The translations under genes and the position numbers were made by a program. A model generated the notes under the pieces. That model worked only from the letters and a program-made list of their open reading frames with translations. It searched no databases and was not told where the DNA came from. 64,000 nucleotides of DNA from Isoperla grammatica (Eukaryota; Arthropoda; Insecta; Plecoptera; Perlodidae): NCBI GenBank assembly GCA_945910005.1, contig OX246737.1, positions 83,731,414 through 83,795,413 of the forward strand. The letters are read 5' to 3'. Positions 10,201-25,220 of the stretch are shown piece by piece (the first letter of the stretch is position 1; every line of letters starts with the position of its first letter).

Positions 10201-13121
10201 TTTCCTCGCTTGTGAAGGTGACTGTGCTTGATAAACCCTGCGCTCAGTCAGTGTTATGAGAGCAACTACATGCAACGTATGAAGACAACGCATGTTTCAT
10301 CGCTTGTTAAGGGGACTGTACGTGATAAACCCTGCGCTCAGTCAGTGACATGAGAGCAACTACGTGCAACATATGAAGACAACGCATGTTTTATCGCTTG
10401 TTAAGGTGACTGTACGTGATAGACCCTGCGCTAAGTCAGTGACATGAAAGCAACTACATGCAACATATGAAGACAACGCAAGTTTCCTCGCTTGTGAAGG
10501 TGACTGTACTTGATAAACCCTGCGCTAAGTCAGTGACATGAGAGCAACTACATGCATTATATGAAGACAATGCATGTTTCCTCGCTTGTGACGGTGACTG
10601 TACTTGATAAACCCTGCGCTAAGTCAGTGACATGAGAGCAACTACATAAAACATATTAGGACAACGCATGTTTCCTCGCTTGTGACGGTGACTGTACGTG
10701 ATAATCCCTGCGCTAAGTAAGTGACATGAGGGACATACATGCAACATATGAAGACAACGCATGTTTCCTCGCTTGTGAAGGTGACTGTACTTGATAAACC
10801 CTGCGCTAAGTCAGTGACATGAGAGAAACTACATGCAACATATGAAGACAATGCATGTTTCCTCGCTTGTTACGGTGACTGTACTTGATAAACCCTGCGC
10901 TAAGTCAGTGACATGAGAGCAACTTTATGCAACATATGAAGACATCGCATGTTTCCTCGCTTGTGAAGGTGACTGTACTTGATAAACCCTGGGCTAAGTC
11001 AGTGACATGAGAGCAACTACATGCAACATATTAGGACAACGCATGTTTCCTCGCTTGTGACGGTGACTGTACTTGATAAACCCTGCGCTAAGTCAGTGAC
11101 ATGAGAGCAACTACATGCAACATATTAGGACAACGCATGTTTCCTCGTTTGTGACGGTGACTGTACGTGATAAACCCTGCGCTAAGTCAGTGACATGAGA
11201 GCAACTACATGCCACATATGAAGACAACGCATGTTTCCTCGCTTGTGACGGTGACTGTACGTGATAAACCCTGCGCTAAGTCAGTGACATTTGAGCAACT
11301 ACATGCAACATATGAAGGCAACGCATGTTTCAACGCTTGTGACGGTGACTGTACTTGATAAACCCTGCGCTAAGTCAGTGACATGAAAGCCACTACATGC
11401 AACATATGAAGACAACGCATGTTTCCTCGCTTGTGACGGTGACTGTACGTGATTAACCCTGCGCTAAGTCAGTGACATGAGAGCAACTACATGCAACATA
11501 TGAAGACAACACATGTTTCCTCGCTTGTGACGGTGACTGTACGTGATAAACCCTGCGCTAAGTCAGTGACATGAGAGCAAATACATGCAACCTATTAGGA
11601 CAATGCATGTTTCCTCGCTTGTGAAGGTGACTGTACTTGATAAACCCTGCGCTAAGTCAGTGACATGAGAGCAACTACATGCAACATATTAGGGCAACGC
11701 ATGTTTCCTCGCTTGTGAAGGTGACTGTACTTGATAAACCCTGCGCTCAGTCAGTGACATGAGAGCAACAACATGCAACATATGAAGACAAAGCATGTTT
11801 CATCGCTTGTTAAGGTGACTGTACGTGATAAACCCTGCGCTCAGTCAGTGACATGAGAGCAACTACATGCAACATATGAAGACAACGCATGTTTCATCGC
11901 TTGTTAAGGTGACTGTACGTGATAAACCCTGCGCTAAGTAAGTGACATGAAAGCAACTACATGCAACATATGAAGACAACGCATGTTTCGTCGCTTGTGA
12001 CGGTGACTGTACTTGATAAACCCTCCGCTCAGTCAGTGACATGAGAGCAACTACATGCAACATATTAGGACAACGCATGTTTCCTCGCTTGTGACGGTGA
12101 CTGTACGTGATAAACCCTGCGCTAAGTCAGTGACATGAGAGCAACTACATGCAACATATGAAGACAACGCATGTTTCCTCGCTTGTGACGGTGACTGTAC
12201 GTGATAAACCCTGCGCTAAGTCAGTGACATAAGAGCAACTACATGCAACATATGAAGACAACGCATGTTTCCTCGCTTGTGAAGGTGACTGTACTTGATA
12301 AACCCTGCGCTAAGTCAGTGACATGAGAGCAACTACATGCAACATAAGAAGACAACGCATGTTTCCTCGCTTGTCAGGGTAACTGTACTTGATAAACCCT
12401 GCGCTAAGTCAGTGACATGAGAGCAACTACATGCAACAAATTAGGACAACGCATGTTTCCTCGCTTGTGAAGGTGACTGTACTTGATAAACCCTGCGCTA
12501 AGTCAGTGACATGAGAGCAACTACATGAAACATATTAGGACAACGCATGTTTCCTCGCTTGTGATGGTGACTGTACGTGATAAACCCTGCGCTAAGTCAG
12601 TGACATGAGAGCAACTACATGCAACATATGAAGACAACGCATGTTTCCTCGCTTGTGAAGGTGACTGTACTTAATTAACCCTGCGCTAAGTCAGTGACAT
12701 GAGGGCAACTACATGCAACATATGAAGACAACGCATGTTTCCTCGCTTGTGAAGGTGACTGTACTTGATAAACCCTGCGCTAAGTCAGTGACATGAGAGC
12801 AACTACATGCAACATATGAAGACAATGAATGTTTCCTCGCTTGTGACGGTGACTGTACTTGATAAACCCTGCGCTAAGTCAGTGACATGAAAGCAACTAC
12901 ATGCAACATATGAAGACAACGCATGTTTCCTCGCTTGTGACGGTGACTGTACTTGATAACCCCTCCGCTAAGTCAGTGAAATGAGAGCAACTACATGCAA
13001 CATATGAAGACAACGCATGTTTCCTCGCTTGTGACGGTGACTGTACGTGATAAACCCTGCGCTAAGTCAGTGACATGAGAGCAACTATATGCAACATATG
13101 AAGACAACGCATGTTTCCTCG
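7201..13121. repeat. 5921-bp higher-order duplication, copy 1
   Basis: 63 monomers minus one base (the missing base is in GAGGGACATACATG near 10730). Rare markers recur at +5921: GATCAACCC (8351/14272), AGTGTTATGAG, the GGACATACATG monomer, TATGAAGGC and TTAATTAACC. Spot comparison across the block shows one difference (GAGAGCCACT near 7251, GAGAGCAACT in copy 2). The left breakpoint can only be placed within about 7183-7202 because both sides are satellite. Confidence 0.88.
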
Positions 13122-16100
13122 CATGTGAAGGTGACTGTACTTGATAAACCCTGCGCTAAGTCAGTGACATGAGAGCAACTACATGCAACATATTAGGACA
13201 ACGCATGTTTCCTCGCTTGTGAAGGTGACTGTGCTTGATAAAACCTGCGCTCAGTCAGTGACATGAGAGCAACTAGATGCAACATATGAAGACAATGAAT
13301 GTTTCCTCGCCTGTGACGGTGACTGTACTTGATAAACCCTGCGCTAAGTCAGTGACATGAAAGCAACTACATGCAACTTATGAAGACAACGCATGTTTCC
13401 TCGCTTGTGACGGTGACTGTACTTGATAACCCCTCCGCTAAGTCAGTGAAATGAGAGCAACTACATGCAACATATGAAGACAACGCATGTTTCCTCGCTT
13501 GTGACGGTGACTGTACGTGATAAACCCTGCTCTAAGTGAGTGACATGAGAGCAACTACATGCAACATATGAAGACAACGCATGTTTCCTCGCTTGTGAAG
13601 GTGACTGTACTTGATAAACCCTGCGCTTAGTCAATGACATGAGAGCAACTTCATGCAACATAAGAAGACAACGCATGTTTCCTCGCTTGTCACGGTAACT
13701 GTACTTGATAAACCCTGCGCTAAGTCAGTGACATGAGAGCAACTACATGCAACATATAAGGACAACGCATGTTTCCTCGCTTGTGACGGTGACTGTACGT
13801 GATAAACCCTGCGCTAAGTCAGTGACATGAGAGCAACTACATGCAACATATTACGACAACGCATGTTTCCTCGCTTGTGACGGTGACTGTACGTGATAAA
13901 CCCTGCGCTAAGTCAGTGACATGAGAGCAACTACATGCAACGTATGAAGACAACGCATGTTTCCTCGCTTGTGACGGTGACTGTACGTGATAAACCCTGC
14001 GCTAAGTCAGTGACATGAGAGCAACTACATGCAACATATGAAGACAACGCATGTTTCCTCGCTTGTGAAGGTGACTGTACTTGATAAACCCTGCGCTTAG
14101 TCAGTGACATGAGAGCAACTACATGCAACATATGAAGACAACGCATGTTTCCTCGCTTGTGAAGGTGACTGTACTTGATAAACCCTGCGCTAAGTCAGTG
14201 ACATGAGAGCAACAACATGCAACATATTAGGACAACGCATGTTTCCTCGCTTGTGACGGTGACTGTACGTGATCAACCCTGCGCTAAGTCAGTGACATGA
14301 GAGCAACTACATGCAACATATGAAGACAACGCATGTTTCCTCGCTTGTTAAGGTGACTGTACGTGATAAACACTGCGCTAAGTCAGTGACATGAGAGCAA
14401 CTACATGCAACATATGAAGACAACGCATGTTTCCTCGCTTGTGAAGGTGACTGTACTTGATAAACCCTGCGCTTAGTCAGTGACATGAGAGCAACTACAT
14501 GCAACATATGAAGACTACGCATGTTTCATCGCTTGTGACGGTGACTGTACTTGATAAACCCTGCACTAAGTCAGTGACATGAAAGCAACTACATGCAACA
14601 TATGAAGACAACGCATGTTTCCTCGCTTGTGACGGTGACTGTACGTGATAAACCCTGCGCTAAGTCAGTGACATGAGAGCAACTACATGCAACATATTAG
14701 GGCAACGCATGTTTCCTCGCTTGTGAAGGTGACTGTACTTGATTAACCCTGCGCTCAGTCAGTGAAATGAGAGCAACTACATGCAACATATGAAGACAAC
14801 GCATGTTTCATCGCTTGTTAAGGTGACTGTACGTGATAAACCCTGCGCTCAGTCAGTGACATGAGAGCAACTACATGCAACATATGAAGACAACGCATGT
14901 TTCATCGCTTGTTAAGGTGACTGTACGTGATAAACCCTGCGCTAAGTAAGTGACATGAAAGTAACTACATGCAACATATGAAGACAACGCATGTTTCGTC
15001 GCTTGTGACGGTGACTGTACTTGATAACCCCTCCGCTAAGTCAGTGACATGAGAGCAACTACATGCAACATATGAAGACAACGCATGTTTCCTCGCTTGT
15101 GACGGTGACTGTACGTGATAAACCCTGCGCTAAGTCAGTGACATGAGAGCAACTACATGCAACATATGAAGACAACGCATGTTTCCTCGCTTGTGAAGGT
15201 GACTGTACTTGATAAACCCTGCGCTAAGTCAGTGACATGAGAGCAACTACATGCAACATAAGAAGACAACGCATGTTTCCTCGCCTGTCAGGGTAACTGT
15301 ACTTGATAAACCCTGCGCTAAGTCAGTGACATGAGAGCAACTACATGCAACAAATTAGGACAACGCATGTTTCCTCGCTTGTGAAGGTGACTGTACTTGA
15401 TAAACCCTGCGCTAAGTCAGTGACATGAGAGCAACTACATTAAACATATTAGGACAACGCATGTTTCCTCGCTTGTGATGGTGACTGTACGTGATAAACC
15501 CTGCGCTAAGTCAGTGACATGAGAGCAACTACATGCAACATATGAAGACAACGCATGTTTCCTCGCTTGTGACGGTGACTGTACGTGACAATCCCTGCGC
15601 TAAGTCAGTGACATGAGAGCAACTACATGCAACATATGAAGACAACACATGTTTCCTCGCTTGTGACGGTGACTGTACTTGATAAACCCTGCGCTAAGTC
15701 AGTGACATGAGAGCAACTACATGCAACATATGAAGACAACACATGTTTCCTCGCTTGTGAAGGTGACTGTACTTGATAAACCCTGCGCTAAGTCAGTGAC
15801 ATGAGAGCAACTACATGCAACATATGAAGACAACACATGTATCCTCGCTTGTGACGGTGACTGTACGTGATAAACCCTGCGTGAAGTCAGTGACATGAAA
15901 GCAACTTCATGCAACATTATAGGACAACGCATGTTTCCTCGCTTGTGACGGTGACTGTACGTGATAAACCCTGCGCTAAGTCAGTGACATGAGAGCAACT
16001 ACATGCAACCTATTAGGACAACGCATGTTTCCTCGCATGTGAAGGTGACTGTACTTGATAAACCCTGCGCTAAGTCAGTGACATGAGAGCAACTACATGC

Positions 16101-19042
16101 AACATATTAGGACAACGCATGTTTCCTCGCTTGTGAAGGTGACTGTGCTTGATAAACCCTGCGCTCAGTCAGTGTTATGAGAGCAACTACATGCAACGTA
16201 TGAAGACAACGCATGTTTCATCGCTTGTTAAGGGGACTGTACGTGATAAACCCTGCGCTCAGTCAGTGACATGAGAGCAACTACGTGCAACATATGAAGA
16301 CAACGCATGTTTTATCGCTTGTTAAGGTGACTGTACGTGATAGACCCTGCGCTAAGTCAGTGACATGAAAGCAACTACATGCAACATATGAAGACAACGC
16401 AAGTTTCCTCGCTTGTGAAGGTGACTGTACTTGATAAACCCTGCGCTAAGTCAGTGACATGAGAGCAACTACATGCATTATATGAAGACAATGCATGTTT
16501 CCTCGCTTGTGACGGTGACTGTACTTGATAAACCCTGCGCTAAGTCAGTGACATGAGAGCAACTACATAAAACATATTAGGACAACGCATGTTTCCTCGC
16601 TTGTGACGGTGACTGTACGTGATAATCCCTGCGCTAAGTAAGTGACATGAGGGACATACATGCAACATATGAAGACAACGCATGTTTCCTCGCTTGTGAA
16701 GGTGACTGTACTTGATAAACCCTGCGCTAAGTCAGTGACATGAGAGAAACTACATGCAACATATGAAGACAATGCATGTTTCCTCGCTTGTTACGGTGAC
16801 TGTACTTGATAAACCCTGCGCTAAGTCAGTGACATGAGAGCAACTTTATGCAACATATGAAGACATCGCATGTTTCCTCGCTTGTGAAGGTGACTGTACT
16901 TGATAAACCCTGGGCTAAGTCAGTGACATGAGAGCAACTACATGCAACATATTAGGACAACGCATGTTTCCTCGCTTGTGACGGTGACTGTACTTGATAA
17001 ACCCTGCGCTAAGTCAGTGACATGAGAGCAACTACATGCAACATATTAGGACAACGCATGTTTCCTCGTTTGTGACGGTGACTGTACGTGATAAACCCTG
17101 CGCTAAGTCAGTGACATGAGAGCAACTACATGCCACATATGAAGACAACGCATGTTTCCTCGCTTGTGACGGTGACTGTACGTGATAAACCCTGCGCTAA
17201 GTCAGTGACATTTGAGCAACTACATGCAACATATGAAGGCAACGCATGTTTCAACGCTTGTGACGGTGACTGTACTTGATAAACCCTGCGCTAAGTCAGT
17301 GACATGAAAGCCACTACATGCAACATATGAAGACAACGCATGTTTCCTCGCTTGTGACGGTGACTGTACGTGATTAACCCTGCGCTAAGTCAGTGACATG
17401 AGAGCAACTACATGCAACATATGAAGACAACACATGTTTCCTCGCTTGTGACGGTGACTGTACGTGATAAACCCTGCGCTAAGTCAGTGACATGAGAGCA
17501 AATACATGCAACCTATTAGGACAATGCATGTTTCCTCGCTTGTGAAGGTGACTGTACTTGATAAACCCTGCGCTAAGTCAGTGACATGAGAGCAACTACA
17601 TGCAACATATTAGGGCAACGCATGTTTCCTCGCTTGTGAAGGTGACTGTACTTGATAAACCCTGCGCTCAGTCAGTGACATGAGAGCAACAACATGCAAC
17701 ATATGAAGACAAAGCATGTTTCATCGCTTGTTAAGGTGACTGTACGTGATAAACCCTGCGCTCAGTCAGTGACATGAGAGCAACTACATGCAACATATGA
17801 AGACAACGCATGTTTCATCGCTTGTTAAGGTGACTGTACGTGATAAACCCTGCGCTAAGTAAGTGACATGAAAGCAACTACATGCAACATATGAAGACAA
17901 CGCATGTTTCGTCGCTTGTGACGGTGACTGTACTTGATAAACCCTCCGCTCAGTCAGTGACATGAGAGCAACTACATGCAACATATTAGGACAACGCATG
18001 TTTCCTCGCTTGTGACGGTGACTGTACGTGATAAACCCTGCGCTAAGTCAGTGACATGAGAGCAACTACATGCAACATATGAAGACAACGCATGTTTCCT
18101 CGCTTGTGACGGTGACTGTACGTGATAAACCCTGCGCTAAGTCAGTGACATAAGAGCAACTACATGCAACATATGAAGACAACGCATGTTTCCTCGCTTG
18201 TGAAGGTGACTGTACTTGATAAACCCTGCGCTAAGTCAGTGACATGAGAGCAACTACATGCAACATAAGAAGACAACGCATGTTTCCTCGCTTGTCAGGG
18301 TAACTGTACTTGATAAACCCTGCGCTAAGTCAGTGACATGAGAGCAACTACATGCAACAAATTAGGACAACGCATGTTTCCTCGCTTGTGAAGGTGACTG
18401 TACTTGATAAACCCTGCGCTAAGTCAGTGACATGAGAGCAACTACATGAAACATATTAGGACAACGCATGTTTCCTCGCTTGTGATGGTGACTGTACGTG
18501 ATAAACCCTGCGCTAAGTCAGTGACATGAGAGCAACTACATGCAACATATGAAGACAACGCATGTTTCCTCGCTTGTGAAGGTGACTGTACTTAATTAAC
18601 CCTGCGCTAAGTCAGTGACATGAGGGCAACTACATGCAACATATGAAGACAACGCATGTTTCCTCGCTTGTGAAGGTGACTGTACTTGATAAACCCTGCG
18701 CTAAGTCAGTGACATGAGAGCAACTACATGCAACATATGAAGACAATGAATGTTTCCTCGCTTGTGACGGTGACTGTACTTGATAAACCCTGCGCTAAGT
18801 CAGTGACATGAAAGCAACTACATGCAACATATGAAGACAACGCATGTTTCCTCGCTTGTGACGGTGACTGTACTTGATAACCCCTCCGCTAAGTCAGTGA
18901 AATGAGAGCAACTACATGCAACATATGAAGACAACGCATGTTTCCTCGCTTGTGACGGTGACTGTACGTGATAAACCCTGCGCTAAGTCAGTGACATGAG
19001 AGCAACTATATGCAACATATGAAGACAACGCATGTTTCCTCG
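13122..19042. repeat. 5921-bp higher-order duplication, copy 2
   Basis: Directly follows copy 1 and repeats its variant order almost base for base. The monomer at the junction (about 13090-13130) is a hybrid: its left part matches the monomer at 19011 (CTATATGCAACATATGAAG) and its right part matches 7201 (CGCATGTGAAGG). That is what an unequal exchange between register-shifted monomers produces. After 19042 the sequence reverts to the ordinary CGCTTGTGAAGG form. Confidence 0.88.
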
Positions 19043-22009
19043 CTTGTGAAGGTGACTGTACTTGATAAACCCTGCGCTTAGTCAGTGACATGAGAGCAAC
19101 TACATGCAACATAAGAAGACAACGCATGTTTCCTCGCTTGTCACGGTAACTGTACTTGATAAACCCTGCGCTAAGTCAGTGACATGAGAGCAACTACATG
19201 CAACATATGAAGACAACGCATGTTTCCTCGCTTGTGAAGGTGACTGTACTTGATAAACCCTGCGCTAAGTCAGTGACATGAGAGCAACTACATGCAACAT
19301 ATGAAGACAACGCATGTTCCCTCGCTTGTCACGGTAACTGTACATGATAAACCCTGCGCTAAGTCAGTGACATGAGAGCAACTACATGCAACAAATTAGG
19401 ACAACGCATGTTTCCTTGCTTGTGAAGGTGACTGTACTTGATAAACCCTGCGCTAAGTCAGTGACATGACAGCAACTACATGAAACATATTAGGACAACG
19501 CATGTTTCCTCGCTTGTGACGGTGACTGTACGTGATAAACCCTGTGCTAAGTCAGTGACATGAGAGCAACTACATGCAACATATGAAGACAACGCCAGTT
19601 TCCTCGCTTGTGAAGGTGACTGTACTTGATAAACCCTGCGCTAAGTCAGTGACATGAGAGCAACTACATGCATTATATGAAGACAATGCATGTTTCCTCG
19701 CTTGTGACGGTGACTGTACTTGATAAACCCTGCGCTTAGTCAGTGACATGAGAGCAACTACATAAAACATATTAGGACAACGCATGTTTCCTCGCTTGTG
19801 ACGGTGACTGTACGTGATAATCCCTGCGCTAAGTCAGTGACATGAGGGCAACTACATGCAACATATGAAGACAACGCATGTTTCCTCGCTTGTGAAGGTG
19901 ACTGTACTTGATAAACCCAGCGCTAAGTCAGTGACATGAGAGCAACTACATGCAACATATGAAGACAATGCATGTTTCCTCGCTTGTTACGGTGACTGTA
20001 CTTGACAAACCCTGCGCTAAGTCAGTGACATGAGAGCAACTACATGCAACATATGAAGACAACGCATGTTTCCTCGCTTGTGAAGGTGACTGTACTTGAT
20101 AAACCCTGGGCTAAGTCAGTGACATGAGAGCAACTACATGCAACATATTAGGGCAACGCATGTTTCCTCGCTTGTGAAGGTGACTGTACTTGATAAACCC
20201 TGCGCTCAGTCAGTGACATGAGAGCAACTACATGCAACATATGAAGACAAAGCATGTTTCATCGCTTGTTAAGGTGACTGTACGTGATAAACCCTGCGCT
20301 CAGTCAGTGACATGAGAGCAACTACATGCAACATATGAAGACAACGCATGTTTCATCGCTTGTTAAGGTGACTGTACGTGATAAACCCTGCGCTAAGTAA
20401 GTGACATGAAAGCAACTACATGCAACATATGAAGACAACGCATGTTTCGTCGCTTGTGACGGTGACTGTACTTGATAACCCCTCCGCTCAGTCAGTGACA
20501 TGAGAGCAACTACATGCAACATATAAGGACAACGCATGTTTCCTCGCTTGTGACGGTGACTGTACGTGATAAACCCTGCGCTAAGTCAGTGACATGAGAG
20601 CAACTACATGCAACATATGAAGACAACGCATGTTTCCTCGCTTGTGACGGTGACTGTACGTGATAAACCCTGCGCTAAGTCAGTGACATGAGAGCAACTA
20701 CATGCAACATATGAAGACAACGCATGTTTCCTCGCTTGTGAAGGTGACTGTACTTGATAAACCCTGCGCTAAGTCAGTGACATGAGAGCAACTACATGCA
20801 ACATAAGAAGACAACGCATGTTTCCTCGCTTGTCAGGGTAACTGTACTTGATAAACCCTGCGCTAAGTCAGTGACATGAGAGCAACTACATGCAACAAAT
20901 TAGGACAACGCATGTTTCCTCGCTTGTGAAGGTGACTGTACTTGATAAACCCTGCACTAAGTCAGTGACATGAGAGCAACTACATGAAACATATTAGGAC
21001 AACGCATGTTTCCTCGCTTGTGACGGTGACTGTACTTGATAAACCCTGCGCTAAGTCAGTGACTTGAGAGCTACTACATGCAACATATTAGGACAACGCA
21101 TGTTTCCTCGTTTGTGACGGTGACTGTACGTGATAAACCCTGCGCTAAGTCAGTGACATGAGAGCAACTACATGCAACATATGAAGACAACGCATGTTTC
21201 CTCGCTTGTGACGGTGACTGTACGTGATAAACCCTGCGCTAAGTCAGTGACATTTGAGCAACTACATGCAACATATGAAGACAACGCATGTTTCAACGCT
21301 TTGTTACGGTGACTGTATTTGATAAACCCTGCGCTAAGTCAGTGACATGAAAGCAACTACCTGCAACATATGAAGACAACGCATGTTTCCTCGCTTGTGA
21401 CGGTGACTGTACGTGATAAACCCTGCGCTAAGTCAGTGACATGAGAGCAACTACATGCAACATATGAAGACAACACATGTTTCCTCGCTTGTGACGGTGA
21501 CTGTACGTGATAAACCCTGCGCTAAGTCAGTGACATGAGAGCAACTACATGCAACCTATTAGGACAACGCATGTTTCCTCGCTTGTGAAGGTGACTGTAC
21601 TTGATAAACCCTGCGCTAAGTCAGTGACATGAGAGCAACTACATGCAACATATTAGGGCAACGCATGTTTCCTCGCTTGTGAAGGTGACTGTACTTGATA
21701 AACCCTGCGCTCAGTCAGTGACATGAGAGCAACTACATGCAACATATGAAGACAACGCATGTTTCATCGCTTGTGAAGGTGACTGTACTTAATAAACCCT
21801 GCGCTTAGTCAGTGACATGAGGGCAACTACATGCAACATATGAAGACAACGCATGTTTCCTCGCTTGTGAAGGTGACTGTACTTGATAAACCCTGCGCTA
21901 AGTAAGTGACATTAAAGCAACTACATGCAACATATGAAGACAACGCATGTTTCGTCGCTTGTGACGGTGACTGTACTTGATAACCCCTCCGCTAAGTCAG
22001 TGACATGAG

Positions 22010-25000
22010 AGCAACTACATGCAACATATGAAGACAACGCATGTTTCCTCGCTTGTGACGGTGACTGTACGAGATAAACCCTGCGCTAAGTCAGTGACAT
22101 GAGAGCAACTACATGCACCATATGAGGACAACGCATGTTTCCTCGCTTGTGACGGTGACTGTACGTGATAAACCCTGCGCTAAGTCAGTGACATGAGAGC
22201 AACTACATGAAACATATTAGGACAACGCATGTTTCCTCGCTTGTGATGGTGACTGTACGTGATAAACCCTGCGCTAAGTCAGTGACATGAGAGCAACTAC
22301 ATGCAACATATGAAGACAACGCATGTTTCCTCGCTTGTGAAGGTGACTGTACTTAATAAACCCTGCGCTAAGTCAGTGATATGAGGGCAACAACATGCAA
22401 CATATGAAGACAACGCATGTTTCCTCGCTTGTGAAGGTGACTGTACTTGATAAACCCTGCGCTAAGTCAGTGACATGAGAGCAACTACATGCAACATATG
22501 AAGACAATAAATGTTTCCTCGCTTGTGACGGTGACTGTACTTGATAAACCCTGCGCTAAGTCAGTGACATGAAAGCAACTACATGCAATATATGAAGACA
22601 ACGCATGTTTCCTCGCTTGTGACGGTGACTGTACTTGATAACCCCTCCGCTAAGTCAGTGAAATGAGAGCAACTTCATGCAACATATGAAGACAACGCAT
22701 GTTTCCTCGCTTGTGACGGTGACTGTACGTGATAAACCCTGCGCTAAGTCAGTGACATGAGAGCAACTACATGCAACATATGAAGACAACGCATGTTTCC
22801 TCGCTTGTGAAGGTGACTGTACTTGATAAACCCTGCGCTTAGTCAGTGACATGAGCGCAACTTCATGCAACATAAGAAGACAACGCATGTTTCCTCGCTT
22901 GTCACGGTAACTGTACTTGATAAACCCTGCGCTAAGTCAGTGACATGAGAGCAACTACATGCAACATATGAAGACAACGCATGTTTCCTCGCTTGTGAAG
23001 GTGACTGTATATGATAAACCCTGCGCTAAGTCAGTGACATGAGAGCAACTACATGCAACATATGAAGACAACGCATGTTTCCTCGCTTGTCACGGTAACT
23101 GTACATGATAAACCCTGCGCTAAGTCAGTGACATGAGAGCAACTACATGCAACAAATTAGGACAACGCATGTTTCCTTGCTTGTGAAGGTGACTGTACTT
23201 GATAAACCCTGCGCTAAGTCAGTGACATGACAGCAACTACATGAAACACATTAGGACAACGCATGTTTCCTCGCTTGTGACGGTGACTGTACGTGATAAA
23301 CCCTGTGCTTAGTCAGTGACATGAGAGCAACAACATGCAACATATGAAGACAACGCAAGTTTCCTCGCTTGTGAAGGTGACTGTACTTGATAAACCCTGC
23401 GCTCAGTCAGTGACATGAGAGCAACTACATGCATTATATGAAGACAATGCATGTTTCCTCGCTTGTGACGGTGACTGTACTTGATAAACCCTGCGCTAAG
23501 TCAGTGACATGAGAGCAACTACATGCAACATATTAGGACAACGCATGTTTCCTCGCTTGTGGCGGTGACTGTACGCGATAAACCCTGCGCTAAGACAGTG
23601 ACATGAGAGCAACTACATGCAACATATTAGGACAACGCATGTTTCCTCGCTTGTGACGGTGACTGTACGTGATAAACCCTTCGCTAAGTCAGTGACATGA
23701 GAGCAACTACATGCAACATATGAAGACAACGCATGTTTCCTCGCTTGTGACGGTGACTGTACGTGATAAACCCTGCGCTAAGTCAGTGACATGAGAGCAA
23801 CTACATGCAACATATGAAGACAACGCATGTTTCCTCGCTTGTGAAGGTGACTGTACTTGATAAACCCTGCGCTAAGTCAGTGACATGAGAGCAACTACAT
23901 GCAACATATGAAGACAATGCATATTTCCTCGCTTGTGACGGTGACTGTACTTGATAAACCCTGCGCTAAGTCAGTGACATGAGAGCAACTACATGAAACA
24001 TATTAGGACAACGCATGTTTCCTCGCTTGTGACGGTGACTGTACGTGATAATTCCTGCGCTAAGTCAGTGACATGAGGGCAACTATATGCAACATATGAA
24101 GACAACGCATGTTTCCTCGCTTGTGACGGTGACTGTACGTGATAAACCCTGCGCTAAGTCAGTGACATGAGAGCAACTACATGCAACATATGAAGACAAC
24201 GCATGTTTCCTCGCTTGTGACGGTGACTGTACGTGATAAACCCTGCGCTAAGTCAGTGACATGAGAGCAACTACATGCAACATAATAAACCTACGCATGT
24301 TTCATCGCTTGTGACGGTGACTGTACTTGATAAATCCTGCACTAAGTCAGTGACATGAAAGCAACTACATGCAACATATGAAGACAACGCATGTTTCCTC
24401 GCTTGTGACGGTGACTGTACGTGATAACCCCTGCGCTAAGTCAGTGACATGAGAGCAACTACATGCAACATATGAAGACAACACATGTTTCCTCGCTTGT
24501 GACGGTGACTGTACTTGATAAACCCTGCGCTAAGTCAGTGACATGAGAGCAACTACATGCAACATATGAAGACAACACATGTTTCCTCGCTTGTGAAGGT
24601 GACTGTACTTGATAAACCCTGCGCTAAGTCAGTGACATGAGAGCAACTACATGCAACATATGAAGACAACGCATGTTTCCTCGCTTGTGACGGTGACTGT
24701 ACGTGATAAACCCTGCGTGAAGTCAGTGACATGAAAGCAACTTCATGCAACATATTAGGACAACGCATGTTTCCTCGCTTGTGACGGTGACTGTACGTGA
24801 TTAACCCTGCGCTAAGTCAGTGACATGAGAGCAACTACATGCAACCTATTAGGACAACGCATGTTTCCTCGCATGTGAAGGTGACTGTACTTGATAAACC
24901 CTGCGCTAAGTCAGTGACATGAGAGCAACTACATGCAACATATTAGGACAACGCATGTTTCCTCGCTTGTGAAGGTGACTGTGCTTGATAAAACCTGCGC

Positions 25001-25220
25001 TCAGTCAGTGACATGAGAGCAACTACATGCAACATATGAAGACAATAAATGTTTCCTCGCTTGTGACGGTGACTGTACTTGATAAACCCTGATTTAAGTC
25101 AGTGACATGAAAGCAACTACATGCAACATATGAAGACAACGCATGTTTCCTCGCTTAACGGTGACTGTACTTGATAACCCCTCCGCTAAGTCAGTGAAAT
25201 GAGAGCAACTACATGCAACA
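22010..25220. repeat. 3.2-kb block repeated 301 monomers downstream, copy A
   Basis: Matches about 50304-53514 at a constant offset of 28294 bp, exactly 301x94. Shared markers: TACGAGATAAACC (22071/50365), the CACCATATG monomer, ATGAAACATATTAGG (22207/50501) and AACCTACG (24288/52582). Small differences exist, for example CATAATAAACC in this copy and CATATGAAACC in the other. The offset is lost left of about 22010 and right of about 25220. Confidence 0.75.

Noticed and set aside
7201..19042. Segmental duplication carrying genes
   Set aside because: The duplicated block is satellite only; no non-satellite sequence lies within it.
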